From: JBJXGF01 sp046153015
Lineage (GTDB): Bacteria > Actinomycetota > Acidimicrobiia > Acidimicrobiales > CAIXPF01
Assembly: GCA_046153015.1 (NCBI GenBank)
Contig: JBJXGF010000407.1
Location: 1-58,000, forward strand
Reading direction: 5' to 3'
DNA: 58,000 nucleotides
Part shown: positions 7,319-15,439 of the stretch, one piece after another
How the letters are laid out: every line of letters starts with the position of its first letter
Position numbering within the stretch: the first letter of the stretch is position 1
Notes under the pieces: model-generated
What the model saw: the letters and a program-made list of their open reading frames with translations, nothing else
What the model was told of the DNA's origin: nothing
Database searches by the model: none
Made by a program: the position numbers and the translations under genes

Positions 7319-8127
7319 GACAGCGGGTGGCGGGCGAAGAACGCGGCCAGCTCGCCGGCGAGGGGAGCGGGGTTGCACATCTGCAGCATGTGCGTGGCGT
7401 CGCTCAGCACGTAGCCGGTGACGTTGGGCAGGTGCTGCTGCTGCCAGGTGAAGCCCTGCTGGAACAGCTCCGACGAGTCGGCGCCGACCACGGCGAGGCT
7501 GGGCTGGGTCACCTGTGCGGCGTCGGCGGTGGTGAAGCTCCACTCGCCGAGGGCGGGCAGCTCGACCTCGAAGAACTGGTCGATGTCGGCGACGGCCCGT
7601 TCGAACCAGCCGGAGCGGAGCGTCTTGTCGAGCGTGGGCCGGTAGTCGGGCCCGCCGACCGCCTGGAGGAACGCGTCGGTGGCCCCGGTCTTGTCGCCGC
7701 CCTGCCAGATGGCGGCGATCGTCGCGGCGCCCTCGGCGAAGCCGGCCGCGGCGGGCACGTCGAAGATGCCCGGCTCCAGCAGGCCGAGGGTGTGCACCAC
7801 CGCGGGGTCGTCGAGCGCGAGCTGCAGCGCGGTGGAGCCGCCGTAGGAATGGCCGACGATGTGGGCCCGCTCGACGCCGAAGTGGGCGAGCACGGCCCGG
7901 GCGTCGGCCGCCTGCTGGGCGATCGAGAACGGCCCGCTGTGCTTGACGGTGCCCGAGAAGCCGCGGCGGCGGTAGTAGATCAGCCGATGGCGGGCGGCCA
8001 GCGCCGGTTCGGTCCGGAACGGGTCGTACGCGTCGTCGATGAACGCGCCGTGGATCAGAAGCACCGGGTCGCCCGAGCCGACCGCCTCACCCTCGAGGTT
8101 GCCGCCGGCGACGGGAATGCGTTCCAT
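7315..8127 (-). CDS. Alpha/beta hydrolase, copy A of a tandem pair
   Basis: A 270-residue alpha/beta hydrolase with AGGAGAAG before its ATG. The oxyanion motif LLIHGA is at residues 23-28, the nucleophile elbow GHSYGG has Ser94, and the catalytic His lies in DATHMLQM near residue 250. Its neighbour upstream (8147-8959) has the same length and the first ~130 residues are almost identical, while the C-terminal halves differ clearly, so this is a tandem duplication. The 3' end overlaps the methyltransferase gene by four bases. An ester or lactone hydrolase role is likely; substrate unknown. Confidence 0.92.
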   Translation of the reverse strand: MERIPVAGGNLEGEAVGSGDPVLLIHGAFIDDAYDPFRTEPALAARHRLIYYRRRGFSGTVKHSGPFSIAQQAADARAVLAHFGVERAHIVGHSYGGSTALQLALDDPAVVHTLGLLEPGIFDVPAAAGFAEGAATIAAIWQGGDKTGATDAFLQAVGGPDYRPTLDKTLRSGWFERAVADIDQFFEVELPALGEWSFTTADAAQVTQPSLAVVGADSSELFQQGFTWQQQHLPNVTGYVLSDATHMLQMCNPAPLAGELAAFFARHPLS

Positions 8128-8146
8128 TGGTTCTTCTCCTGTTCGG

Positions 8147-8959
8147 TTACGGGATCGGGCGGCGGGCGAAGAACGCGGCCAGCGCGGCGGCCAGCGGCGT
8201 CGGGTTGCACATCTGCAGCAGGTGAGTGGCGTCGGCCAGTGTGTAGGCCTCTGCCTGCGGGAGATGCTCTCGAAGCCAGGCGGCGCCTTGCTGGTCTGCC
8301 TCGGTGGAGGCCGCGCCGGCCACCACGAGGCTGGGCTGGGCGACCCGTCCGGCCTCAGCCGCCGCGAAGCTCCACTCGTCGAGGGCGGGCAGCTCGACCG
8401 CGAAGAAGTGGTCGATGTCGGCCACCGCACGGTCGAACCACCCCGGGAGCAGGGTCTTGTCGAGCGTGGCGCGGTAGTCGGGCCCCGCCACCGCCTGAGC
8501 GAACGCGTCGGTGGCGGCCGCCTTGTCGCCGCTCTGCCAGAGGGCGACGAGGGCGACCAAACCCTCGGCCGTCTCGATGGCCGCCGGCACATGGGTGATC
8601 ACCGGCTCCAGCAGGCCGAGGGTGTGCACCGCAGCGGGGTCGTCGAGCGCAAGCTGCAGCGCGATGCAGCCGCCGTAGGAATGGCCGACGATGTGGGCCC
8701 GCTCGACGCCGAAGTGGGCGAGCACGGCCCGGGCGTCAGCCGCCTGCTGGGCGATCGAGAACGGCCCGCTGTGCTTCACGCTGCCCGAGAAGCCGCGGCG
8801 GCGGTAGTAGATCAGCCGATGGCGGGCGGCCACCGCCGGTTCGGTCCGGAACGGGTCGTACGCGTCGTCGATGATCGCGCCGTGGATCAGCAGCACCGGG
8901 TCGCCCGAGCCGACCGCCTCGCCCTCGAGGTGGCCGCCGGCGACGGGTATGCGTTCCAT
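8147..8959 (-). CDS. Alpha/beta hydrolase, copy B of a tandem pair
   Basis: A 270-residue paralogue of the adjacent hydrolase. LLIHGA, GHSYGG with Ser94 and DATHLLQM with the catalytic His are all conserved, so both copies look active. The cap region (residues about 125-220) differs from copy A by many substitutions, which could change substrate preference. It begins two bases after the stop of the upstream GYD-domain gene, with GGGGAGC ahead of the ATG, and is followed after 19 bases by copy A. All these genes probably share one transcript. Confidence 0.92.
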   Translation of the reverse strand: MERIPVAGGHLEGEAVGSGDPVLLIHGAIIDDAYDPFRTEPAVAARHRLIYYRRRGFSGSVKHSGPFSIAQQAADARAVLAHFGVERAHIVGHSYGGCIALQLALDDPAAVHTLGLLEPVITHVPAAIETAEGLVALVALWQSGDKAAATDAFAQAVAGPDYRATLDKTLLPGWFDRAVADIDHFFAVELPALDEWSFAAAEAGRVAQPSLVVAGAASTEADQQGAAWLREHLPQAEAYTLADATHLLQMCNPTPLAAALAAFFARRPIP

Positions 8960-8961
8960 GG

Positions 8962-9288
8962 TCAGCTCCCCGGCGGCCGGAACGCCGCGCTCTTGGCGAT
9001 GGCCCGGTCGACCGAGTCGGCGTCGAGCAGCTTGATGGCGTCGGCCCAGCTCGTGCCGGGCACGCTGGTCACGGTGAGCACGATGGCGTGCGCCGCCTCG
9101 TCGTCGGGCAGCTCCATCAGCACGTAGGACTCCGTGCCGCCGAAGGCCCAGCGGATCTCGTCGATCACCGAACCGCCCACGCTGGCGGCCAGCGCCTGCA
9201 CCGCGTCGCGCCGGCTGGCCGCGCCGCCGGCGAGCAGGCCCTGGGTCATCTGGGCGTCGTAGCGCCCGTGGAGCAGATAGCGCGCCAT
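8962..9288 (-). CDS. GYD-domain protein
   Basis: A 108-residue ferredoxin-like-fold protein. It begins MARYLLHGRYDAQMTQGLL and contains RRDAVQALAASVGGSVIDEI and an AHAIVLTVTS strand, the pattern of GYD (and related YCII/Dabb-like) domain proteins; length is typical. These are small dimeric alpha+beta barrels, and biochemical roles for the family are poorly known. Its ATG overlaps the stop of the upstream paralogue in ATGA, and it is followed at once by the hydrolase pair. Confidence 0.85.
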   Translation of the reverse strand: MARYLLHGRYDAQMTQGLLAGGAASRRDAVQALAASVGGSVIDEIRWAFGGTESYVLMELPDDEAAHAIVLTVTSVPGTSWADAIKLLDADSVDRAIAKSAAFRPPGS

Positions 9289-9620
9289 CAGCTCGCCGCC
9301 CCCGGTGGCCGCCAGTCGGCCCCGGCCGCCGCGGCTCGGTCCATCGTTGCGCTCTCGAAGATCTCGGAGCTGGTGGTGCGGGCGAACGCGCCGCTAGCCG
9401 CGGACAACGCGGCGATGCGCAGCAGCGCCTCGGAGGTGGGCGCGTCGACCACGACCGCGAAGTCCCACTCGCCCCAGTCGAGCCACAGCCAGCTCTCGAC
9501 CTTGCCGCCGACCGACTCAAACGCCTTCGAGCCTTCGGCCTGGCGGACCGCGTAGCCGTCGGACCGGGCGCCGGCGGCGCCCTGAGCTGTGTACTTCGCG
9601 TGGATCAGGTATCTCGCCAA
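9288..9620 (-). CDS. GYD-domain protein (TTG start)
   Basis: A 110-residue paralogue of the next gene: ARYLIHAKYTAQGAAG, then EGSKAFESVGGKVESWLWLDWGEWDFAVVVDAP. The aligned N-terminus with its neighbour argues for a TTG at 9620, which has GGAAGG nine bases upstream; further upstream the frame leaves family-like sequence. The Trp-rich LWLDWGEWDF stretch is typical of GYD proteins. The two GYD genes are translationally coupled (ATGA). A third GYD-like gene lies at 10168-10500, on the other side of a broken toxin gene. Confidence 0.8.
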   Translation of the reverse strand: MARYLIHAKYTAQGAAGARSDGYAVRQAEGSKAFESVGGKVESWLWLDWGEWDFAVVVDAPTSEALLRIAALSAASGAFARTTSSEIFESATMDRAAAAGADWRPPGAAS

Positions 9621-9671
9621 GGTTGAATGCCTTCCGCTTGCGTACCGCCGGGCGGCGGTGTCGTGTGTGGT

Positions 9672-9818
9672 ATGGCTCATCGGCTGGTGAAGACGAGCGT
9701 CACCGTGCCGGCCGACGAAGATCTCGAGCGAGCAGCCATGGAGTACGAGGCGGCGTTCGCCGAGTGGGACGAGACGGCTTGGGACCATCTCGCCGGTGAG
9801 GGTCTTGACCCGCGGTGA
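9672..9818 (+). CDS. Small putative MazE-like antitoxin
   Basis: A 48-residue acidic protein (MAHRLVKTSVTVPADEDLE and then DETAWDHLAGEGLDPR). Its position just upstream of a decayed mazF and the four-strand-plus-acidic-tail character fit a short antitoxin, in which the acidic C-terminus covers the toxin. It overlaps the first bases of the toxin frame. No clear DNA-binding motif is seen in the 48 residues, and an upstream GTG/ATG could add a few. It may be an orphaned remnant because the toxin reading frame is destroyed. Confidence 0.5.
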   Translation: MAHRLVKTSVTVPADEDLERAAMEYEAAFAEWDETAWDHLAGEGLDPR

Positions 9819-10153
9819 GCTCCACGTAGCTGACCTCGAGCCGACTCTCGGTTCGGAGGCTGACAAGTGGCGCCCGGTTGTAGTGGTGGCAACGAGGTGT
9901 CGCTGAGAGCGGTGCAACGGGCAGGTCGCGGCGTCGTCACATCGTGCTGTGCACATCGAACGCGAGCATCCGAGGCCGCATGCACGTCGCGCTGGCGCCC
10001 ACTCGCCTGAACGGCTTGCGCCTGGCGTCGAAGGCGCAAGCCGAACAGGTCCGCTCGATCGATGTAGGCCGGCTGCGCCAGCGGCTGGGCAAGCTGTCCG
10101 CGGCCGATCTGGCGGCGCTCGACGCGGCCTTGCGCTATCACCTCGCGCTCTGA
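9796..10153 (+). pseudogene. Frameshifted mazF/PemK-like toxin remnant
   Basis: Three reading frames together rebuild a MazF-like chain. Starting near 9796, LTRGELHVADLEPTLGSEAD and KWRPVVVV are the family N-terminus and end at a TGA at about 9904. A second frame then gives GRGVVTS, matching the central strand. A third frame ending at 10153 gives LRLASKAQAEQVRSID and RLRQRLGKLSAADLAAL, the conserved C-terminus. At least two indels are therefore needed to restore the gene. All parts are in order, so this is a degraded toxin rather than chance similarity. Confidence 0.82.
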
Positions 10154-10167
10154 GCGCGGCGCGTCGC

Positions 10168-10500
10168 TCACGACGTGCCCGGCGCGCGATAGCTCTTCCA
10201 CGGTTGGGCGTTGGCGGCTCGATCGGCGTCTGCGCTCGTCATGGCGATGACGACCTCGGAGCGTTCGACCCCGCCGCTGGCGCCGACCTGTTGGGCCATG
10301 TCGAACGCCGCCTCCAGGCTCGGCACCTCGGCCACGTTGATGGCGTGCCACTCGCCGGTTGCGGTCCAGTTGAAGGCGACGACGGCGCCCCCCAGCGCGG
10401 CGAACTGCTCGGCCGCCCACCGCTCCCGGGCCTCGAAGCCGTCTCGGCGCAAGCTGGCCAGGGCCTGCGGGGTGTACTTCACAAGGTGGACAATGCGCAC
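10168..10500 (-). CDS. GYD-domain protein
   Basis: A 110-residue protein from a GTG at 10500 with AGCAGG upstream. It starts VRIVHLVKYTPQALASLRRD and continues GGAVVAFNWTATGEWHAINVAEVP, matching the GYD family and the two paralogues at 8962-9620. The mazEF-like remnant lies between this gene and the paralogues, so the GYD genes may once have been contiguous. The 434 bases upstream carry a long palindrome and no gene. Confidence 0.8.
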   Translation of the reverse strand: MRIVHLVKYTPQALASLRRDGFEARERWAAEQFAALGGAVVAFNWTATGEWHAINVAEVPSLEAAFDMAQQVGASGGVERSEVVIAMTSADADRAANAQPWKSYRAPGTS

Positions 10501-10934
10501 GGCGCCTGCTTTCGTTGCTCGCTCGCGAGGTGGTCCCCCAGATCGAGGAACGGTCCCCACCCAGGAGGCGTGCCACGGGCTGTGCCGCGGGACGGCACAG
10601 CGGAGGAGGCGCTCGACCGCGCCCGGTGTCGGTGTGGATGCTCGGTGGCGACGGCGGGTCTGTCGAGCGGCCTCACTCGCGGCTTGTGGCGGGTTGTTCG
10701 CGGGGCCCGAAGTATTGACCGCGCGTACAACGTTCTGACCTGCGGCTTTGCGGGTCCTCCCCGGCGCGCTGCTCGCCCCAGCGCGAACAACCCGCCACAA
10801 CCTCGTCCGCCGGCAGCTCACCGAACCCAGCGGCGTGGCCCTGCGTACCTCGGGCATGGCCGCTGTCGGGCGCGGCGCCGTCGCCGTGGCGCTCGAACGC
10901 TCCCGGCCACCTGAGCACCGCCTTTGGAGGATCG
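10501..10934. other. 434-bp intergenic region with a long palindrome
   Basis: No frame here has family-like sequence on either strand. The region lies between two divergently transcribed genes, the minus-strand GYD gene and the plus-strand SnoaL-like gene, so it must hold promoters for both, though no convincing -35/-10 pair was recognised. Its main content is the 117-bp inverted repeat annotated at 10684-10800. GGAGGATCG just before 10935 is the ribosome site of the downstream gene. Confidence 0.6.
10684..10800. repeat. Inverted repeat with 19-bp perfect arms
   Basis: TTGTGGCGGGTTGTTCGCG at 10684-10702 is repeated exactly in inverted orientation at 10782-10800, enclosing about 79 bases. No coding sequence is seen inside. 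The arm begins with the same GGCTTGTGGCG 11-mer (10681-10691) that occurs at 22070-22080 in another intergenic region, suggesting a dispersed family. It may be a non-autonomous mobile element or a long RNA hairpin. Confidence 0.75.
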
Positions 10935-11477
10935 ATGACCTCACCGACCATGCCCGTCGATGCGGGCGAGCTCGCCGCCCTCGTGGCCGGCGGGCTCGAC
11001 GCCATGGCCCACGGCGCCCGGGCCGACATCGAACGGTTTGTCGCGCCGCACGCCGTGAACCGGGAGGCGGTCGCCGAGCCGCTCGACTGTCGAGCGCCTG
11101 GGCCGTCGGGGTTCTTCGCCACGGCGCAATGGCTGCGCAGGGCCTACTCCGACCTCAGCTTCGAGGTCCACGAGATCGTTGCCGCCGGCGATCTCGTCGC
11201 CGTCCACTGCACGATGCGCGGCCGCCACACCGGGCCCTTCGTCACGTACCGCTCGGACGGGTCCGTGACCGATGCGTTTCCGCCAACGGGCCGGACGTTC
11301 GCGGTCACCCACACCCACTGGTTGCGCTTCGACCGCGGCCTGATCGTGGAGCACTGGGCCAACCGGGACGACATCGGCCAGGCGGTGCAGCTGGGTTGGG
11401 TACCGCCCACGCCCATGTACCTCGTCCGCATGGCGCTGGCCAAGCGGCGCGCCCGCAGGAGCAGCCGGCAGTCGTGA
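10935..11477 (+). CDS. SnoaL-like / NTF2-fold polyketide-cyclase-like protein
   Basis: A 180-residue protein with GGAGG upstream of its ATG. The pattern FATAQWLRRAYSDLSFEVHEI, DLVAVHCTMRGRHTG, PPTGRTFAVTHTHWLRF and IVEHWANRDDIG is the SnoaL-like ester-cyclase family (NTF2 fold), with the usual His/Asp in the last motif. An extra basic C-terminal tail (KRRARRSSRQS) is present. It overlaps the following methyltransferase gene in GTGA. Such proteins act as cyclases or hydratases or have no known activity; the substrate is unknown. Confidence 0.85.
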   Translation: MTSPTMPVDAGELAALVAGGLDAMAHGARADIERFVAPHAVNREAVAEPLDCRAPGPSGFFATAQWLRRAYSDLSFEVHEIVAAGDLVAVHCTMRGRHTGPFVTYRSDGSVTDAFPPTGRTFAVTHTHWLRFDRGLIVEHWANRDDIGQAVQLGWVPPTPMYLVRMALAKRRARRSSRQS

Positions 11478-12514
11478 AACCGCGTTCCCAACCGAACCAA
11501 GGGCGCGGCGAGGCGCCCCCTCCCGCCGATCTCGCCGCGCTCAGCCGGCTCGCCGACGGGTTCCTCATCACCCAACTGCTGGGCGTCGCGGTCGAGCTCG
11601 GCATCGGCTCGGCGCTGGCGGCGGGGCCGCGCCGAGGGGCGGAGCTCGCCGCCGCCGTGGGCGCGGACCCCGATCGGCTCACCCGCGTGCTGCGCGGCCT
11701 CGCCGCCGAAGGCGTGCTCGACGAGGCGGCCGACGGCAAATTCGCGCTCACGAGCTGCGGGGCGGCGCTGCCGCTGCTCGAGGGGGCGATCCGCGTTCGG
11801 GCCGGGCTGTACAACCACGCCGCCGGCCGTCTGGTCGACGCCGTCCGCGCCGGAGGCGTGCCCTTCGAGCTGGCGCACGGCGTGTCGCTCTTCGCGCACC
11901 TCGACGGCCAACCGGAGCACGCCGCCGCCTTCCACGCCTCGATGGCCGACCGCTCCCAGCAGGAGGCCCGTGAGGTGGTCGCCGCGTACGACTTCGGCGG
12001 CGTCGGACGCGTCGTCGACGTCGGCGGCGGCGTCGGTCGCCTGCTCGCCGAGATCCTCCTCGCCGCGCCCGACGCAACCGGCGAGCTGATCGACCGCCCC
12101 GCCGCGGTCGCCGCCGCCCGATCCACGCTCGATGCCGCCGGTGTCGGCCCGCGGGCCTCGTGCACAGAGGGCGACTTCTTCGAGGCCTTGCCCACGGGCG
12201 GCGATGTCTACCTGCTCTCGCGCGTGCTGCACGACTGGGCCGACGACGACGCCCGCCGGATCCTGAGGAGCTGCAGCCTGGCGATGACCCCGGCGGCCAG
12301 GCTGCTCATCGTCGACGTGGTGCTCGGGCGCCGGCCGGCCGACAACCCGGCGGCGGTGCGCATGGACCTGCTCATGATGGTGCTTCTCGGCGCCCGGGAA
12401 CGCACCGAGGCCGAGCTCGCGAGCCTGCTGGCCGACACAGGCTTCGCCCTCCGCCGCTGCGTCGACACCGGCTCGGCCAGCGGCATCGCCATCCTCGAGG
12501 CGAGCCTGTGCTGA
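11474..12514 (+). CDS. O-methyltransferase-like protein with winged-helix N-terminus
   Basis: A 346-residue protein starting at the GTG that overlaps the previous stop. Residues about 20-110 form a winged-helix dimerisation domain (LGIGSALAAGP, DPDRLTRVLRGLAAEGVL). VVDVGGGVGRLLAEIL is the SAM motif, and RVLHDWADDDARRILRSC contains the His-Asp of the family's catalytic HDW motif. These are hallmarks of the tetracenomycin/hydroxyindole-O-methyltransferase family. Coupled to the SnoaL-like gene, it may modify a polyketide-like or aromatic molecule, but no synthase lies nearby. Confidence 0.9.
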   Translation: MKPRSQPNQGRGEAPPPADLAALSRLADGFLITQLLGVAVELGIGSALAAGPRRGAELAAAVGADPDRLTRVLRGLAAEGVLDEAADGKFALTSCGAALPLLEGAIRVRAGLYNHAAGRLVDAVRAGGVPFELAHGVSLFAHLDGQPEHAAAFHASMADRSQQEAREVVAAYDFGGVGRVVDVGGGVGRLLAEILLAAPDATGELIDRPAAVAAARSTLDAAGVGPRASCTEGDFFEALPTGGDVYLLSRVLHDWADDDARRILRSCSLAMTPAARLLIVDVVLGRRPADNPAAVRMDLLMMVLLGARERTEAELASLLADTGFALRRCVDTGSASGIAILEASLC

Positions 12515-12526
12515 CCCCGTAGGCAG

Positions 12527-12557
12527 CAGCGGCGCGGTCGGAAGCGGCCCGCCGCTG
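12527..12557. terminator. Possible hairpin terminator between convergent genes
   Basis: CAGCGGCG (12527-12534) pairs with CGCCGCTG (12550-12557) across a 15-base loop, in the 50-bp gap between convergent stop codons. There is no T-run, so this would be an actinobacterial stem-only terminator. Confidence 0.4.
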
Positions 12558-12564
12558 TGAGTGT

Positions 12565-13455
12565 TCAGCTCGGCGAGTTGAGGCCTACGAAGCCGGCGCT
12601 GATCGCTCGTTCGCCGTTCTCGGTCAGCACCTCGAACGGCACGCCGACCCCGTCGCCCGCTTCGACCCGGTCGTAGAGGCGGACCGTGATCGTGGAGGGC
12701 ATCAGCACCATGGCGGTGAAGCGGGCGCTGACCCGGCGCACGAGGGCCGGGTCGCCGCCGCAGGCCTCGTCGACCACCGTGGTCACCCCGTGGGCCAGGG
12801 TGGCGGTGCCGTGCAGGATCAGCTCCGGCAGCGCCGCCGCCTCCGCCACCGCGATGTCGGTGTGGATGGGGTTCCAGATCTGCGCGCACTCGGTGTAGGT
12901 GTGCGCCGCGCCCCGGGCGATCGAGACGCGCCGCTCGTGCACGGGCGCGGCCCCGGAGGGCGGGCCCGGCGCCGGGGGCGCCAGCGGCGGTGCCGGCCGG
13001 GCCGGCCCGTCGAGCTCCACGCCGAGATACAGCGAGCCGTTGTCCGTGACGCACACCACCTCGCCGGCGGCGTCGACCGTGGTCTCCCGCAGCACCGTGT
13101 ACACCCCGGGCTTGCGGGCCTCGACGCCGACGACCTCGGCGTGGGTGGTGAGCACGTCGCCGGCGCGCACCAGGCGATGCACGACCGAGTCATGGGTGGC
13201 GTGCACGCCGCGGCGGGCCTCGTCGGCGCTGAGCACCGCCTCGTAGAGGGGGAGGCGGCGGGCGGCGAGCATCGAGTCCCACTCCACGCAGACCGGGAAG
13301 AGCGGATGGCCGACCACGCCTCCTGGACGGCGGGTGTCGAGGTAGGCGGGGTTGTAGTCGTCGAGCGCCGCGGCGTAGGCCATCAGCCAGCGGGCGGTCA
13401 CCTCGTGGGTGATCACCTCGACCGGCACGCCGACCGCGGCGGAAGGGACGGGCAC
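12565..13455 (-). CDS. Double-hotdog MaoC-like dehydratase
   Basis: A 296-residue protein from GTG 13455, two bases after the stop of the alcohol dehydrogenase gene. It has two hotdog halves joined by a Pro-rich linker near residue 160. The N-terminal half is FAS1-like-dehydratase-like (WLMAYAAALDDYNPAYLD, HPLFPVCVEWD). The C-terminal half carries the MaoC hydratase motif (CAQIWNPIHTD with catalytic Asn and His, then ILHGTATLA). It probably hydrates enoyl-CoA thioesters. The tight spacing with the dehydrogenase suggests a shared pathway. Confidence 0.88.
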   Translation of the reverse strand: MPVPSAAVGVPVEVITHEVTARWLMAYAAALDDYNPAYLDTRRPGGVVGHPLFPVCVEWDSMLAARRLPLYEAVLSADEARRGVHATHDSVVHRLVRAGDVLTTHAEVVGVEARKPGVYTVLRETTVDAAGEVVCVTDNGSLYLGVELDGPARPAPPLAPPAPGPPSGAAPVHERRVSIARGAAHTYTECAQIWNPIHTDIAVAEAAALPELILHGTATLAHGVTTVVDEACGGDPALVRRVSARFTAMVLMPSTITVRLYDRVEAGDGVGVPFEVLTENGERAISAGFVGLNSPS

Positions 13456-13457
13456 GG

Positions 13458-14543
13458 CTACTCGAAGACGATGACCGAGCGGTTCACCCCGCCGCCCTTC
13501 ATCGCCTCGAAGCCCTCGTTGATCTCGTCCAGCGTGATGCGGGCCGAGACCATCTCGTCGAGCTTGAGGCGGCCCTGCAGGTAGAACTCGATGTAGCGGG
13601 GCATGTCGACCCGGAAGCGGTTGGAGCCCATGCTCGAGCCCATCAGCCGCTTCTCGCTGAGCAGCTCGGGCCCGTGGATCTCGACCTTCTGGCCCACCGG
13701 GATCATGCCGATCACCACCGCCGTGCCGCCCGGGCGCAGCATCTTCCAGGCCTGCTCGGCGGCGACCTTCAGCCCGATCGCCTCGAACGCGTAGTGCACC
13801 CCGCCGCCGGTGAGCTCACGCACCTGGCCGATCGGGTCGCCGTCGGCCGGGTTCACCACGTCGGTCGCGCCGAACGAACGGGCCACCTCGAGCTTGGAGG
13901 GCACCATGTCGATGGCGATGATGCGGGCCGCGCCGGCCAGCAGGGCGCCCTGCACGGCGGACAGGCCGATGCCGCCGCAGCCGATCACCGCCACCGTGGA
14001 GCCCGGCTCGACCTTGGCCGTGTTGAGCACCGCCCCCACCCCGGTGGTGACCCCGCAGCCGATCAGCGCGGCGCGGTCGAGCGGCATGTCCTCGCGGATC
14101 TTCACCACCGCGTTCTCGTGGACGAGCAGACGCTCGGCGAACGAGGACAGCAACGCGAACTGCGCCATCTTCTCGTCGCCCTTGGACAGCCGGGGCGGCG
14201 CCCCCTTGGGCCGGGTGACCGCGCCCTTGTTGTTGCACAACGCGAGCCGGCCGGTGAGGCAGTACTCGCAGCCGCCGCAATACACCGAGGGGCAGGTGAT
14301 CACGTGGTCGCCGGGCTTGACGTAGCTCACCTGATCGCCGACGGCCTCGATCACGCCGGCGGACTCGTGGCCGAGCACGGCGGGCAGCGGATGCGGGTAG
14401 AGCGCCTCCATGTAATGCAGGTCGCTGTGGCACAGGCCGGCCGCGGCGGTGCGCACGACCACCTCGTGGGGGCCGGGCTTGTCGTGGCTGATGTCTTCGA
14501 TGCTGAGCTGGCCCGGCTGCTCCCGGAGAACGGCGGCGCGCAT
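13458..14543 (-). CDS. Zn-dependent class-III-like alcohol dehydrogenase
   Basis: A 361-residue medium-chain dehydrogenase with AGGGGG upstream of its ATG. GLCHSDLH and GHESAGVIE supply the catalytic Zn ligands, CGGCEYCLTGRLALC holds the four structural-Zn Cys, and VIGCGGIGLSAVQGALLAGA is the NAD-binding Rossmann turn followed by an acidic IAID. The sequence resembles the Rxyl_3153/NDMA-dependent-like actinobacterial alcohol dehydrogenases. It is operonic with the downstream MaoC protein and divergent from a nitroreductase gene, 89 bases away. Confidence 0.92.
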   Translation of the reverse strand: MRAAVLREQPGQLSIEDISHDKPGPHEVVVRTAAAGLCHSDLHYMEALYPHPLPAVLGHESAGVIEAVGDQVSYVKPGDHVITCPSVYCGGCEYCLTGRLALCNNKGAVTRPKGAPPRLSKGDEKMAQFALLSSFAERLLVHENAVVKIREDMPLDRAALIGCGVTTGVGAVLNTAKVEPGSTVAVIGCGGIGLSAVQGALLAGAARIIAIDMVPSKLEVARSFGATDVVNPADGDPIGQVRELTGGGVHYAFEAIGLKVAAEQAWKMLRPGGTAVVIGMIPVGQKVEIHGPELLSEKRLMGSSMGSNRFRVDMPRYIEFYLQGRLKLDEMVSARITLDEINEGFEAMKGGGVNRSVIVFE

Positions 14544-14632
14544 TGAACAACCCCCTGAGACTGTGCTTCGGTGAGCATGGCACATCTCGCCCGGGCTCGG
14601 CGCGAGTGCGCGGCCGGGGAGGGGCCAACGCC

Positions 14633-15367
14633 ATGACCACCGAGATCTCACTGCTCGACGCGCTCGCGACCACCCGCTCGATCCGCCGATACCGGCCCGA
14701 TCCGATCCCCGAGGCCGACCTCAACCGCATGCTGTGGGCGGCCACCCGAGCGCCGCAGGGCTCGAACCGGCAGGGGTTCCGCTTCCTCGTGCTGCGCGAC
14801 GGACCCCGCGCCCAGGCCGCCCGCCGGCTGATCGGCGACGCGGCCCAGTCGATGTGGAACGCCAAGCGGGCCATCGACCGCTACGACGAGGGCTCAGGGG
14901 CGGCCGCCGACACCCCCAAGGCGCGCATGGCCGCCACCATGGCGCACTTCGTCGACCACGTGCACGAGGCGCCGGTGATCGTGGTCGCCTGCCTCCACCT
15001 GCATCACCGGCCCGAGCTCTCCCTCGGCGGCGCCGTCTACCCCGCGGTGCAGAACCTGCTGCTGGCCGCCCGCGCCATGGGCTACGGGGGCTGCATCACC
15101 GGCTTCTACCGGTCGGTGGAGCCCGAGCTGCGCCGGGTGCTCGCCATCCCGGAGAACCCCGACGAGGTGGCGATCGCCGCGGTGATCACGCTCGGCCGCC
15201 CCGCCGGCCGCCACGGCCCGGTGCGCCGCCGCCCGATCGCCGAGCTCGTCTACGAGGACGGTTGGGGGGAGGCGCCGGCGTGGGCGCAGGACCCGCCCGG
15301 CGCCCGCTTCACCAGCGCCGGCCCGCCCCGGCGCACCCGGGGCCAGGAGCCCTTCCCCGGCGAGTAG
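14633..15367 (+). CDS. Nitroreductase-family flavoprotein
   Basis: A 244-residue protein with GGGGAGGGG before its ATG. The start LLDALATTRSIRRYRPDPI and APQGSNRQGFRFLVL are the FMN-binding N-terminal motif of the nitroreductase family, and GYGGCITGFYRSVEPELRR and IAAVITLGRP follow in order. Such enzymes reduce nitro groups, quinones or enones with NAD(P)H, or perform flavin fragmentation; which applies here cannot be told. It precedes the metallo-beta-lactamase-fold and monooxygenase genes on the same strand. Confidence 0.9.
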   Translation: MTTEISLLDALATTRSIRRYRPDPIPEADLNRMLWAATRAPQGSNRQGFRFLVLRDGPRAQAARRLIGDAAQSMWNAKRAIDRYDEGSGAAADTPKARMAATMAHFVDHVHEAPVIVVACLHLHHRPELSLGGAVYPAVQNLLLAARAMGYGGCITGFYRSVEPELRRVLAIPENPDEVAIAAVITLGRPAGRHGPVRRRPIAELVYEDGWGEAPAWAQDPPGARFTSAGPPRRTRGQEPFPGE

Positions 15368-15439
15368 CGGCCGGTTCGGGGGCGCGGCCGATGCACTACG
15401 GTTCGGCGGACCGCGGAGGTCAGGGGGAGGCGCACCAAC

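Noticed and set aside
10748..11473. Extended plus-strand frame running from the palindrome into the O-methyltransferase
   Set aside because: The 5' part lacks family sequence and overlaps the better-supported SnoaL-like gene in another frame; the methyltransferase begins at the GTG at 11474.
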